Shown piece by piece: positions 46,777 through 55,662 of a stretch of DNA of 64,000 bases; position 1 is the stretch's first letter, and each line of letters opens with the position of its first letter. A program made the translations under genes and the position numbers. A model generated the notes under the pieces. It was not told the DNA's origin. It did no database searches and worked only from the letters and a program-made list of their open reading frames with translations. This DNA is from Olsenella uli DSM 7084 (GTDB lineage Bacteria; Actinomycetota; Coriobacteriia; Coriobacteriales; Atopobiaceae), in contig NC_014363.1 of NCBI RefSeq assembly GCF_000143845.1, forward strand, positions 977,186 through 1,041,185. The letters run 5' to 3'.

Positions 46777-47900
46777 TGGGAGTACGGATGGGAGAAAGCG
46801 AAGGAAGGATTCGCCGACAGCTCACGCACCAGGTGCATGTCGGCTGCGTTGCGGTGGGCGGCGGTGCGCCCGTATCGGTCCAGTCGATGTGCACGACCAA
46901 GACCGACGACGCCCCCGCGACCCTCGCACAGATTCGCGCGCTCGCGGACGCGGGCTGCGAGATCATCCGCGTCGCGGTTCCCGACGCGCGCTGCCTCGAC
47001 GGGTTTCAGGCGATCTGCGAGCAGAGCCCGCTGCCCGTCGTCGCCGACATTCACTTCGACCACCGCCTTGCCATAGCGGCAGCCCGTCGGGGAGCGGCTG
47101 CCCTGCGCATCAACCCCGGCAACATCGGTTCCCTCGAGCGCGTCGACGCCGTGATCGACGAGGCGGGGGAGAGGGACATCCCCATCCGCATCGGCGTCAA
47201 CGCCGGATCCCTCGACCGTCGCTTCGACGACCGCGATGACCTCACCCTACCCGAGAAGCTCGTGGCCTCCGCCTCTGGCTACGTCGAGCACTTCGAGGGG
47301 CGCGGCTTCACGGATGTCGTGCTCTCGGCCAAGGCGCACTCCGTTCCCACGACGCTCGCGACCTACCGCACGCTCTCGCGCGAACTCCCACAGATACCGT
47401 TGCACGTGGGCGTGACCGAGGCCGGGACGCTCAGGCAGGGGACGGTAAAGAACAGTGTTGGCGTGGGCATCCTCCTGGAGCAGGGCATCGGCGACACCAT
47501 GCGGCTCTCCCTCACGGCCGATCCCGTGGAGGAGGTCCACGTCGCCTGGGAGCTCCTGAGCGCCCTGGGCATGCGACGCCTCCACCCCGAGCTGGTGAGC
47601 TGCCCCACCTGCGGGCGCTGCCAGGTGAGGCTCATCGACATGGCCGAGGAGGTCTCGTCGCGCCTGGCGTCCGTCAAGGCGCCCATCTCCGTTGCGGTCA
47701 TGGGCTGCGTCGTGAACGGCCCTGGCGAGGCGCGCGACGCCGACCTGGGGGTGGCCTGCGGGAGGGGCCAGGGCGTGCTCTTCGAGAACGGCAGGAAGAT
47801 TCGCAGCGTCCCCGAGGAGCGCATCGTCGACGAGCTGTTTGGGGAGATCGCGGCGCGTCACGGCGACGGACGGGAGGGTACGTCCGTCTCGGACGGCTAG
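46776..47900 (+). CDS. ispG: 4-hydroxy-3-methylbut-2-en-1-yl diphosphate synthase
   Basis: Iron-sulfur enzyme of the MEP pathway forming HMBPP. The TIM barrel shows VSVQSMCTTKTDD, LPVVADIHFDHRLA and LRINPGNIGS. Cluster cysteines are in SCPTCGRCQV and MGCVVNGPGEARDADLG. ATG 46776 overlaps the rseP stop; ATG 46788 is possible. Length 374 residues, ending in a short disordered tail. The rseP-dxr-ispG grouping is common. Confidence 0.95.
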   Translation: MGVRMGESEGRIRRQLTHQVHVGCVAVGGGAPVSVQSMCTTKTDDAPATLAQIRALADAGCEIIRVAVPDARCLDGFQAICEQSPLPVVADIHFDHRLAIAAARRGAAALRINPGNIGSLERVDAVIDEAGERDIPIRIGVNAGSLDRRFDDRDDLTLPEKLVASASGYVEHFEGRGFTDVVLSAKAHSVPTTLATYRTLSRELPQIPLHVGVTEAGTLRQGTVKNSVGVGILLEQGIGDTMRLSLTADPVEEVHVAWELLSALGMRRLHPELVSCPTCGRCQVRLIDMAEEVSSRLASVKAPISVAVMGCVVNGPGEARDADLGVACGRGQGVLFENGRKIRSVPEERIVDELFGEIAARHGDGREGTSVSDG

Positions 47901-47975
47901 GTCACCAACGCCGCAATGCCCCACCCAGACGCGCCCGCTGCAGCGCGGGTCCAAGAACCCATGGAAGGAAGCACG

Positions 47976-49691
47976 TTGAGAAGCTACGAGAAGATGTCCA
48001 GGCTCTACGCACCCACCCTCAAGGAGGACCCCACCGACGCCGAGCTGGCAAGCCACCGGCTGTTGCTGCGGGCGGGCATGATCCGCAAGGGGGCGGCCGG
48101 CCTCTACAGCTACCTGCCCCTGGCCTGGCGCTCCATCCGGAAGATCGAGGCCATCATCCGCGACGAGATGGAGACCATCGGCGCCCAGGAGATGCAGGTC
48201 CCCATCCTGACCGACGCGGACCTCTGGCACCAGAGCGGTCGCTGGGAGGTCTACGGACCCGAGCTCATGCGCATAGACGACCGCCATGGCCACTCGTACG
48301 CCCTAGGCCCCACGCACGAGGAGTCCTTCACTGACCTGGTCCACAACGAGCTCAAGAGCTACAAGCAGCTGCCTGTGACGCTCTACCAGGTCCAGGACAA
48401 GTTCCGTGACGAGAGGCGCCCACGCTTCGGCCTCATGCGCGGCCGCGAGTTCATCATGAAGGACGCCTATTCCTTCTCGGCCACCCAGGAGTCCCTGCGG
48501 CAGTGCTATGAGGAGGAGAAGGCCGCCTACGCCCGGATCGCCGAGCGCTGCGGCCTGAGGGCCCTGCCCGTCGTCGCGGACTCGGGCCAGATTGGCGGCG
48601 ACAGCTCCGTCGAGTTCATGGCCCTGGCGGATGCCGGCGAGGCCGAGCTGGTCTACTGTGACGGCTGCGGATTTGCCGCCGATGCCGAGGCCGCGACGGC
48701 CAAGGTCATTCTGCCTGAGGGGGAGGAAGGCCCGCTCGCGCGCGTCCGCACGCCTGGCGTCAGCACCATCACCGACCTGGCGACGCTGCTGGGGGTCCCT
48801 GAGAGCGCCACACGCAAGGCCCTGGCGCTCGTCGATGGCGACGGAGCGCCCGTGGTGTGCCTCGTCCCCGGAGACCACGAGATGAACGACTGTAAGGCCG
48901 AACATGCCTTCGGCGCCTACCATCTGATGAGCGACGAGGAGATTGCCCACTTTGGCCTCGTGAGGGGCTTCATGGGGCCCATCGGCCTGCCCGAGGGCAT
49001 ACGCGTCTGTGCCGACATCTCGCTCCGGGAGTCCCCGTGGTGGATCGTGGGTGCCAACGAGGCCGACTACCACTTCGTTCGCGCCAAGCTTGGTCGCGAC
49101 TTCGAGATCGGCTCCTGGGTCGACGTCATCGGCGCCCGCGAGGGAGACGTGTGCCCCAGTTGTGGCGCCGCCCTCAAGGGGGCGCGCGGCATCGAGATCT
49201 CCCAGGTATTCCAGCTGGGCACCAAGTACTCGGAGGCCATGGGGGCCACCTTCACGGACGAGGACGGGCGCGAGAAGCCCTTCCTCATGGGCTGCTACGG
49301 CATCGGCGTCTCGCGCACGCTGGCGGCCGTCGTCGAGCAGCACCACGATGAGCATGGCATCTCCTGGCCCGTCTCCGTCGCCCCGTACGAGGTGGAGGTC
49401 ATTCCCCTGGACGTCCGCGACGACCTGGTCTGGCCCGTCGCCGAGCGCCTGGCCACGGGGCTCGTGGACGCAGGGGTGGAGGTCGTGGTGGACGACCGCA
49501 AGGAGCGCCCTGGCGTCAAGTTCAACGACGCGGACCTCATGGGCTTCCCGTTCCAGGTCGTCTGCGGCAAGAAGGCCATCAGGGACGGTAACGTCGAGCT
49601 CAAGCTACGGGCCACGGGCGAGCGTCTCGAACTCCCCATCGCCGAGGCCGTGCGCGCCGTGGCCGAAAGGGTGCTCGCGCAGCGCAGGTAA
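47976..49691 (+). CDS. proS: Prolyl-tRNA synthetase (bacterial type)
   Basis: Charges tRNA-Pro. The class II core (MQVPILTDADLWHQSGRW, GPTHEESFTDLV, LYQVQDKFRDERRPRFGLMR) is followed by the editing INS domain (about residues 225-380) and the anticodon-binding domain (VVVDDRKERPGVKFNDADL). TTG 47976 is chosen because ggaaggaag lies 5-6 nt upstream and the protein then starts RSYEKMSRLYAPTLKEDP; ATG 47961 lacks an SD. Length 571 residues. Confidence 0.95.
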   Translation: MRSYEKMSRLYAPTLKEDPTDAELASHRLLLRAGMIRKGAAGLYSYLPLAWRSIRKIEAIIRDEMETIGAQEMQVPILTDADLWHQSGRWEVYGPELMRIDDRHGHSYALGPTHEESFTDLVHNELKSYKQLPVTLYQVQDKFRDERRPRFGLMRGREFIMKDAYSFSATQESLRQCYEEEKAAYARIAERCGLRALPVVADSGQIGGDSSVEFMALADAGEAELVYCDGCGFAADAEAATAKVILPEGEEGPLARVRTPGVSTITDLATLLGVPESATRKALALVDGDGAPVVCLVPGDHEMNDCKAEHAFGAYHLMSDEEIAHFGLVRGFMGPIGLPEGIRVCADISLRESPWWIVGANEADYHFVRAKLGRDFEIGSWVDVIGAREGDVCPSCGAALKGARGIEISQVFQLGTKYSEAMGATFTDEDGREKPFLMGCYGIGVSRTLAAVVEQHHDEHGISWPVSVAPYEVEVIPLDVRDDLVWPVAERLATGLVDAGVEVVVDDRKERPGVKFNDADLMGFPFQVVCGKKAIRDGNVELKLRATGERLELPIAEAVRAVAERVLAQRR

Positions 49692-49790
49692 GTACGTGTT
49701 CGGACACGGTTGCGAGATGCATGATGTGGGACGGCCTCTCGCAAAACGGGCCTGGTATGGGGCAGGGCCCAGAGTTCTTCTCTAAGGAAG

Positions 49791-49829
49791 AAGGCCGGAG
49801 ACCTAAGGTCTCCGGCCTTATGACGTTTT
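49791..49829 (+). terminator. Terminator between proS and the convergent tRNA genes
   Basis: Perfect 13-bp stem aaggccggagacc (49791-49803) with ggtctccggcctt (49807-49819), 3-nt loop, then atgacgtttt. On the minus strand the stem is followed by cttcctt, so it may also end transcription of the tRNA genes. Confidence 0.8.
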
Positions 49830-49904
49830 GGTGGGCCCAGCAGGATTCGAACCTGCAACCCAGGGATTATGAGTCCCCTGCGCTAACCGTTGCGCCATAG
49901 GCCC
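49829..49904 (-). tRNA. tRNA with CAT anticodon (tRNA-Ile2 or elongator tRNA-Met)
   Basis: A 76-nt cloverleaf including an encoded CCA. Anticodon loop CTCATAA; T-arm GTTCGAATC. Acceptor pairs C4-G69 and C5-G68 are those favoured by TilS in E. coli, which hints at the lysidine-modified isoleucine tRNA, but the elongator methionine tRNA cannot be excluded by sequence alone. Confidence 0.9.
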
Positions 49905-49909
49905 GTACG

Positions 49910-49933
49910 AAAAAGGCGGCGACCGAAGCCGCC
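49910..49933 (-). terminator. Terminator-like hairpin between the two minus-strand tRNAs
   Basis: On the minus strand, ggcggc-TTCGGTC-gccgcc is followed by TTTTT, ending 5 nt before the 5' end of the CAT tRNA. A 6-bp GC stem with a U-run is a plausible terminator after tRNA-Ala. Confidence 0.5.
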
Positions 49934-49946
49934 GCCGCAGGTACCG

Positions 49947-50022
49947 TGGTGGAGAATAGGGGGTTCGAACCCCTGACCTCGTGACTGCCAGTCACGCGCT
50001 CTCCCAACTGAGCTAATTCCCC
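49947..50022 (-). tRNA. tRNA-Ala (GGC anticodon)
   Basis: A 76-nt cloverleaf with encoded CCA. The anticodon loop is CTGGCAG. The acceptor stem has the G3-U70 wobble pair that defines alanine identity. Confidence 0.95.
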
Positions 50023-50265
50023 GTGCGTTGCCGCGAGGGATATGATGCCAAAACGACGGCAGGCGGTCAAGTGGGAATCCGAGGCAAAGCGAAATCGGCT
50101 TATCGAGATGCGGAAAAGGGCGGCAACCTGGATTGCCATCGGGAGAGGGGGAGGACAATCTCCTCCCAAGGCGCTACACTCAGGCACGTACGAATTTGAG
50201 CCATACGTGCCTTCGGGCCAATGACCTCACATTTGTCTCAAAGCTCTGGGAAAAGGAGTCCGTCC

Positions 50266-50643
50266 GTGAACGCTCAAGCCAGGAATGTGAAGATGGCGTG
50301 CATAGCCACGCTCGTCTTTGGTGTCATTGCACTCGCCGTGTCCATCCTCTTCATCACGCAGTTTCCCACCAATGTGAGGTCCTACGTCAGCACGGTCGAC
50401 TCCGTCGCCATGATCTACCTTGGTTTCCAGGGAGCACGCATGATCAACGTTCCCTCGAACGCCGCCAAGATCATGCAGAGCAGCTCTGTCATCGTGCTGC
50501 TCTCCTTCGTCTGCGGGGCCTTCCTCATGATCTCTCCAGACAAGATCATCTTGCAGCTGATCATCGGTGGCCTCGGCCTGGTCCTGCCCCTCCTCGTCTT
50601 CGTCCTCTCTCGCAAGATGGTCGTCGCCCAGAACAAGGCGTAG
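50266..50643 (+). CDS. Small four-helix membrane protein of unknown function
   Basis: A 125-residue hydrophobic protein with four predicted membrane segments (about residues 12-32, 42-58, 72-90, 95-115) and short loops. The family is not recognised. GTG 50266 is selected because aaaaggag lies 7 nt upstream; the open frame extends to 50221. A possible promoter is AGGACA (50152-50157), 17 nt, TACACT (50175-50180). It sits alone between tRNA genes, so context gives no functional hint. Confidence 0.68.
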   Translation: MNAQARNVKMACIATLVFGVIALAVSILFITQFPTNVRSYVSTVDSVAMIYLGFQGARMINVPSNAAKIMQSSSVIVLLSFVCGAFLMISPDKIILQLIIGGLGLVLPLLVFVLSRKMVVAQNKA

Positions 50644-50719
50644 TGACCTCGGGGAAGTTCGGGGAGGTATGGGCCCCGCGTGCCGCGCGGGCATTTTGCG
50701 GGCATCTGGGATTCGAACC

Positions 50720-50747
50720 TAGACAAGCGATGGCCATCTGATAAGAT
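50720..50747 (+). promoter_or_regulatory. Promoter of tRNA-Val
   Basis: TAGACA (50720-50725), 16-nt spacer and TAAGAT (50742-50747) with an extended TG just upstream. The tRNA begins 13 nt after the -10 box. Confidence 0.7.
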
Positions 50748-50759
50748 GCTTTCTCGCAA

Positions 50760-50834
50760 GGGCGATTGGCTCAGGGGTAGAGCACTTCCTTCACACGGAA
50801 GGGGTCGCTGGTTCGAATCCAGCATCGCCCACCA
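50760..50834 (+). tRNA. tRNA-Val (CAC anticodon)
   Basis: A 75-nt cloverleaf with encoded CCA. Anticodon stem CTTCC/GGAAG encloses loop TTCACAC; T-arm GGTTCGAATCC; acceptor GGGCGAT pairs with ATCGCCC. Confidence 0.95.
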
Positions 50835-50844
50835 TAAATTTGCA

Positions 50845-50879
50845 GGCGGGAAGGGGCGCATCCTCTTCCCGCCTTTTTT
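50845..50879 (+). terminator. Intrinsic terminator after tRNA-Val
   Basis: Perfect 9-bp stem ggcgggaag (50845-50853) with cttcccgcc (50865-50873) and a TTTTTT tail. Confidence 0.9.
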
Positions 50880-50895
50880 GCCTCATGCGCCGACG

Positions 50896-51951
50896 CTACT
50901 CCAGCATCGTGATGTAGTAGAGCGCAGGGACCTCCACGTCAGCGGTGCCTGATTCGGAGGCGGCACTCTGATATGCCTCGTCGCGTCGTGCGGTATAGCT
51001 GCGGTAGCGGTCCTCGAAGTCGGGGACGGGGGCCATGGCGTAGGCGTGCTCCTGGGCCGACCCGTCGCGCATGATCGCGGTGATGCGCAGTGTCGACTGG
51101 GAGAGCATGTTGGCGAACTCCATGACGCTGGCCACCTCGAGGTCATCCCAGCCCTTGTCGGCCTCCTCACCGCCCATCATCTTGTCCAGCTCGTCGCTCA
51201 CGGCCGCGATCTCTTCGGTTTCAGGGAAGATGGCCTGCACCTTGCGCGTCATCACCCTGGGCTCCTGGTCGTTTCCCTGCTCGTCGTAGCTCACGGAGAA
51301 GCTCGTATTGCGCTCGTAGGGAACGCGCTCGCCCTCCTTGACGTCCTGGTTGCTCTCCTGGACGAAGTACAGCTGCCTGTCGTCTTCCAGACCGGCCTCA
51401 GCATATCCCCCCTCAAGCGCGAAGGCGAGGGAGGCGATGTTCGCTCCCGTGCAGCCGAGGTCGAGATCGCAGCTTACCATCCATCTGTCATCGTCGCCTC
51501 CGCTGATGGAGCCGGCGCCCCCGAAGCGGGAGAGCACCCGTGTGGTCCCATCGTCCTGGGGCGTCCCCTCTGCGTAGGCCCTGAGGGCGAAGCCGTCCTT
51601 CGCGGCATCGGCCACGTCCCCCTCGTGGCGGATGACGGAGCCTGCCATGAACACTGCGCCGGCCCCGGCGGCGACGGCCGCGAGTCGCAGAAAGCCCCCT
51701 CGCGTGAGCAGGGCCGTACCCGCAGGCCCATGGGCGCGAGATCTCGAGGCACCCTTGCTCGGTACCCTCTTGGGCTGGTCTTCGCCCCTCCTGCATGCCG
51801 ACCTGAGCTCTCTTGATGCCTCGAGCACCTTCGCGCGCGTCTTTTCGGGGAGCGTGAGCGCACGCCCGAGCCTCACCAGCTCCTGCACCCGGTCGCTTCC
51901 GCACGGGTCCGCATCCTCATTCCAGGGACTCTCACTCATATTGGTAGCCAT
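50896..51951 (-). CDS. Putative membrane-bound anti-sigma factor
   Basis: A 351-residue protein encoded immediately after, and overlapping, the ECF sigma gene. The N-terminal 85 residues are cytoplasmic and helical (VQELVRLGRALTLPEKTRAK), one membrane segment lies at about residues 84-105 (FLRLAAVAAGAGAVFMAGSV), and about 245 extracytoplasmic residues follow with no recognised domain. The usual zinc-binding HxxxCxxC anti-sigma motif is not visible. The start at 51951 has cgggaggg 8 nt upstream; 51972 and 51939 are alternatives. The anti-sigma role is inferred from position and topology only. Confidence 0.65.
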   Translation of the reverse strand: MATNMSESPWNEDADPCGSDRVQELVRLGRALTLPEKTRAKVLEASRELRSACRRGEDQPKRVPSKGASRSRAHGPAGTALLTRGGFLRLAAVAAGAGAVFMAGSVIRHEGDVADAAKDGFALRAYAEGTPQDDGTTRVLSRFGGAGSISGGDDDRWMVSCDLDLGCTGANIASLAFALEGGYAEAGLEDDRQLYFVQESNQDVKEGERVPYERNTSFSVSYDEQGNDQEPRVMTRKVQAIFPETEEIAAVSDELDKMMGGEEADKGWDDLEVASVMEFANMLSQSTLRITAIMRDGSAQEHAYAMAPVPDFEDRYRSYTARRDEAYQSAASESGTADVEVPALYYITMLE

Positions 51952-52579
51952 TTTCGTATCCCTCCCGTTCAAGCATCCTGCGCACGCGCTGTCTCGCCCG
52001 ATGCAGCTTTGTCCGCACCGTAGGGGGCTTCAGACCGACGATGCGGGCTATCTCCTCCGTGCTGCATTCCTCGATGTAGAAGAGGACGAGGACCGCCCTC
52101 TGGTCAGCGGGGAGCTTTCGGATTTCCCGCCAGAGCGGGTTGCCCTCGATCCGGTGTACGACGGCCTCGGCGGGGTCGTCTGTGGCGACCTTCCCCTGCG
52201 CTCCCGCGAACGTCTGACGGTCAAGTTCGCGCTCGTCACCCACGGTGCTGACCCTGCCCCTCCAAAATCCCCGGTAGACCTCGTGGCATCGGTTGATGGT
52301 CACCCTGAGCAGCCAGGCCTTGAGGTGCTCGTCGCTGGTGAAGTCCGTATTGGCGGTAAGCAGCTTGACGAAGACGTCCTGGGCGACGTCCTGGGCATCC
52401 TGCTCGGAGTGCATCTGGCTGAGGGCTACCAGATAGACGGACCCTCCGAAGCGGTCCATGGCGTGGCCTAGGAACTCCTCTGAGCGCAGCGTCGGCTGCG
52501 GGGCCCCATCCCCCGATCCGTCCCTCTCGGCGCTGTGATCCCCTGCGGACGCCGACGTAGTGTGCTGACCCTGCTTCAT
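51932..52579 (-). CDS. ECF-type RNA polymerase sigma factor
   Basis: Alternative sigma-70 family factor with region 2 (EQDAQDVAQDVFVKLLTAN, KAWLLRVTINRCHE) and region 4 (LPADQRAVLVLFYIEECSTE followed by EIARIVGLKPPTVRTKLHRA). A 30-residue polar N-terminus precedes region 2. The SD is cgggaggt before the ATG. The stop lies inside the next gene, so the two are translationally coupled. Signal and regulon are unknown; it may be autoregulated (see the GGGAAC element upstream). Length 215 residues. Confidence 0.93.
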   Translation of the reverse strand: MKQGQHTTSASAGDHSAERDGSGDGAPQPTLRSEEFLGHAMDRFGGSVYLVALSQMHSEQDAQDVAQDVFVKLLTANTDFTSDEHLKAWLLRVTINRCHEVYRGFWRGRVSTVGDERELDRQTFAGAQGKVATDDPAEAVVHRIEGNPLWREIRKLPADQRAVLVLFYIEECSTEEIARIVGLKPPTVRTKLHRARQRVRRMLEREGYENGYQYE

Positions 52580-52614
52580 GCTTCGCCAACCTCCCGTCCT
52601 CTCATCCTCTGCCT

Positions 52615-52644
52615 ATAACATGCAGCGGGGCTCGACTTGTTCCC
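52615..52644 (-). promoter_or_regulatory. Possible promoter of the ECF sigma operon
   Basis: On the minus strand GGGAAC (52644-52639) is followed after 18 nt by TGTTAT (52620-52615). The GGAAC core is the classic ECF -35 motif, which would fit autoregulation; the -10 could also serve the housekeeping sigma. Confidence 0.35.
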
Positions 52645-52734
52645 GTCTTTTTGCAAGGGACAGGTCGAATGATGGCCGCCGTGCCTTCGCCCTAAGTCTT
52701 CTCAAAGAGTCACGCTTCTCGCGCAGACCGCTTC

Positions 52735-52947
52735 TTGCTTGCATACCCCGTGGTGCTGCCGCTTGTCGCACTGTCCAGGTCCTTTGGAGGCTTGGACTGG
52801 GCTACCTGGTATGCCCTGTCATGCGCGGCAGGGGGGACCTGTGCAGCCATAACGCCAGCGCTCCTGCTTTCCGAGAAGAGGCGCGTTTCCGCCGTCGCGT
52901 TCCTTGCTTTGGCCGTTTTCTTTGGCGCGCTGGCCGTGAATGCCTAG
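52735..52947 (+). CDS. Doubtful small membrane protein (or remnant)
   Basis: A 70-residue hydrophobic frame with two or three helical segments (VVLPLVALSRSF, ATWYALSCAAGGTCAAITPA, VSAVAFLALAVFFGALAVNA). The start would be TTG 52735 or GTG 52750, neither with a convincing SD. The rest of the 515-nt gap 52580-53094 contains only the sigma operon promoter region and the VOC gene leader. It could be a real two-helix protein or the end of a decayed gene. Confidence 0.35.
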   Translation: MLAYPVVLPLVALSRSFGGLDWATWYALSCAAGGTCAAITPALLLSEKRRVSAVAFLALAVFFGALAVNA

Positions 52948-53094
52948 CGCCCTGCCGCGAGTAGGCGAGTAGGCGGGGCAGGTAGGCTGGCAAGCATGTG
53001 ACCCATTCCCATTGCCATGCTACCCTTGGCGCAGGCGGCCGGCAGGTCGCCAGCATTTTTCACGCGTTCGTTTCACGGTAGGGAAGGGGACAGC

Positions 53095-53496
53095 ATGGTA
53101 GGCTCAAGGACCGCGATCGCAAGCTCAGAGAACCCCGTGGGGCTCTTCGACATGCATATCGCCCACGTGGGCATCAATGCCGAGACCGAGGAGGAAGCCG
53201 AGAGGGTCGTGGGCCAGTTCCAGACGCTGATGGGGCTCAGCCGCAACGTCGTGGCACCCATCTCGCTCTTTGCGGGGAGCCTTGTGGAGGTCATGCGTCC
53301 GGGCTCGGGCCGGGGCACCAAGGGCCACATCGGCTTTCACGTCAACGACATCGATGCAGCGGAGAGGTGGTTTGCCGCACGTGGCTTCGAGGTCAACGAG
53401 GATGCACGAGCCCTCAACCCGGACGGCTCGACCTACCTCGTCTACTTCAGGGACGAGATCGCCGGCTTCGCCATCCACCTCACCATAGCCGAATAA
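53095..53496 (+). CDS. VOC (glyoxalase/dioxygenase fold) family protein
   Basis: A 133-residue single-domain protein with the paired beta-alpha-beta modules of the VOC fold: DMHIAHVGINAETEEEAERV, LFAGSLVEVM, KGHIGFHVNDIDAAERWFAA and YFRDEIAGFAIHLT. From memory of the family it resembles the VOC domain fused to the C-terminus of KDPG/KHG aldolases in some Firmicutes, here free-standing and without an aldolase nearby. ATG 53095 has gggaagggga upstream. The substrate is unknown. Confidence 0.75.
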   Translation: MVGSRTAIASSENPVGLFDMHIAHVGINAETEEEAERVVGQFQTLMGLSRNVVAPISLFAGSLVEVMRPGSGRGTKGHIGFHVNDIDAAERWFAARGFEVNEDARALNPDGSTYLVYFRDEIAGFAIHLTIAE

Positions 53497-53646
53497 CGCC
53501 TCTACAACCCGCGCCACGCCAGCACCTGCTCGCTTCGTACCCGGCGTGGTGCTTCTCTAGAGCCACGCGTCCTGCCGTGTCGCCTCGCCGCGCGCTCCCG
53601 TATACTGGACGGAGTCAAGAAGGGGCGCCCTGAAGAGGAGAGGCGT

Positions 53647-55662
53647 TTGATCGCACTCGCAGACAAGATAGCCAAGTCCTTCGGCGGCCGGGTCCTGTAC
53701 TCGGCCGCTACGCTGCAGCTCAATGCCGGCGAGCGCTGGGGGCTCGTCGGCCCCAACGGCGCGGGCAAGACCACCCTGCTCAAGATCCTCATGGGGCTGG
53801 AGTCCGCCGACGAGGGCACGGTGAGCTTCGCGCGCGACACCTCGGTGGGCTACCTTGAGCAGGAGACGAGGCTCGCGGGCACGAAGAGCGCGCTCGACGA
53901 GGTGATAGACTCCGCCCACGAGATACGGCAGCTCGAGGGCCGCATCAAGGAGATGGAGCAGCGGATCTCCCGGATGCCAGAAGGAGACGAGCAGTACGCC
54001 CTGCTCGAGCGCTATGGTGTGGCCCAGGACCGCTTCGAGCGCCTGGGCGGCTACGAGCTGCCCGCCCGCGCCAAGCAGATCCTGGGTGGGCTGGGCTTTC
54101 CCCTCGAGGACTTCGACAAGCCCGCAAGGGAGTTCTCCGGTGGCTGGCAGATGCGCATCGCCCTTTCCAAGCTGCTGCTGCGCCATCCCGACCTGCTCCT
54201 GCTCGACGAGCCCACCAACCACTTGGACCTCGAGAGCGTCAAGTGGCTGGAGGGCTTCCTCTCGGGCTATGACGGGGCCGTCCTCCTCGTCAGCCATGAC
54301 CGCGCGTTCATGGACGCCTGCGTGAGCCATGTGGCCGCGCTCGAGAACAAGCGCCTCGTGACCTACACGGGCAACTACTCGAGCTACCTGCACCAGCGTG
54401 AGGACAACCTGGAGCAGCTGCGGGCCAAGCGCGCCGCACAGGAGCGCGACATCCAGCACATGGAGGTCTTCATCGAGCGCTTCCGCTACAAGCCGACCAA
54501 GGCGCGCCAGGTACAGGAGCGCATCAAGAAGCTCGAGAAGGTCAAAGGGGAGCTCGTCGTCCTGCCCGAGTCCTCCAAGAAGGTGCACTTCAGCTTCCCT
54601 GACCCCCCACGCACTGGCGACATGGTCGTGAGCCTCGAGGGCGTTGCCAAACGCTACGGGGACAACGACGTCTATGACGGGGTGAGCCTCTCGCTCTATC
54701 GTGGCGATCACGTGGCGCTGGTCGGCCCCAACGGCGCGGGCAAGACCACGCTCATGAAGCTCATCAGCGGTCACGAGGCGCCCAGCGCCGGCAGCGTCTC
54801 GCTGGGACAGAACGTGACCATCTCGTACTACGCGCAGCACCAGCTCGAGACCCTGAATGAGGCCAACACCGTCCTAGGCGAGATGGACAGGGTCGCACCG
54901 GGCTGGACCACCTCCGACGAGCGCAGGCTCCTAGGGGCCTTCCTCTTCCACGGAGACGACGTGGAGAAGAGAGTCGGCGTGCTCTCGGGTGGCGAGCGGG
55001 CGCGCCTCGCCCTCGCGAAGATGTTGGTGGCGCCCGACCCGCTGCTGTGTCTGGACGAGCCTACCAACCACCTGGACATCGACTCGGTGGACGTCCTGGA
55101 GAGCGCCCTTGTTGACTTCCCCGGCACCATCGTGCTCATCAGCCACGACGAGCATCTGGTCCGCTCCGTCGCCAACAAGGTCGTCGACGTGCGGGACCAC
55201 AGGGTCAGCGTCTATGACGGAGACTACGGGTACTACCAGTTCAAGCGTGCGGAGCTCGAAGGGGAGCCATCGCCTGCGACGAAGTCGGCGCCAAAGCGCA
55301 TCTCGGACGACACCTCGCTGACCGCCAAGGGCGCGGTCGCAGCCCCAGAAGACGCCAAGGGCGCGGGGCGCAACGTCAAGACGAGGGAGCAGCGCCGCGC
55401 CGAGGCCGAAGCCCGCAATGCCGCCAACAGGGCCGTGCGCGAGGAGAGGCGCCGCCTCAGGCAGGTAGAGTCAGCCCTCGAGCCCGCGCAGACGCGTTAC
55501 CAGGAACTCATGGAGCTCATGGCCTCCGAGGAACTCTATGCGGACGCAGCACGCTTCGATCAGTGCATGGGGGAGTACAACGCGCTCTCCAAGAAGATCG
55601 CGTCCCTCGAGGAGGAGTGGGTCGAGCTCACGGAGAGGATCGAGGGCGGTGTCGATGCCTAG
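53647..55662 (+). CDS. ABC-F family ATPase (translation factor type)
   Basis: Soluble protein with two ABC ATPase domains and no membrane segments; ABC-F members act on the ribosomal E site. Domain 1 has [21 protein letters not shown] and [15 protein letters not shown]. The linker (residues about 245-310) is helical and basic. Domain 2 has [26 protein letters not shown] and [17 protein letters not shown]-terminal coiled coil with an Arg/Glu-rich stretch follows, as in Uup/YdiF-like members. TTG 53647 has gaggag upstream; TATACT at 53601-53606 is a candidate -10. Length 671 residues. Confidence 0.92.
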   Translation: MIALADKIAKSFGGRVLYSAATLQLNAGERWGLVGPNGAGKTTLLKILMGLESADEGTVSFARDTSVGYLEQETRLAGTKSALDEVIDSAHEIRQLEGRIKEMEQRISRMPEGDEQYALLERYGVAQDRFERLGGYELPARAKQILGGLGFPLEDFDKPAREFSGGWQMRIALSKLLLRHPDLLLLDEPTNHLDLESVKWLEGFLSGYDGAVLLVSHDRAFMDACVSHVAALENKRLVTYTGNYSSYLHQREDNLEQLRAKRAAQERDIQHMEVFIERFRYKPTKARQVQERIKKLEKVKGELVVLPESSKKVHFSFPDPPRTGDMVVSLEGVAKRYGDNDVYDGVSLSLYRGDHVALVGPNGAGKTTLMKLISGHEAPSAGSVSLGQNVTISYYAQHQLETLNEANTVLGEMDRVAPGWTTSDERRLLGAFLFHGDDVEKRVGVLSGGERARLALAKMLVAPDPLLCLDEPTNHLDIDSVDVLESALVDFPGTIVLISHDEHLVRSVANKVVDVRDHRVSVYDGDYGYYQFKRAELEGEPSPATKSAPKRISDDTSLTAKGAVAAPEDAKGAGRNVKTREQRRAEAEARNAANRAVREERRRLRQVESALEPAQTRYQELMELMASEELYADAARFDQCMGEYNALSKKIASLEEEWVELTERIEGGVDA

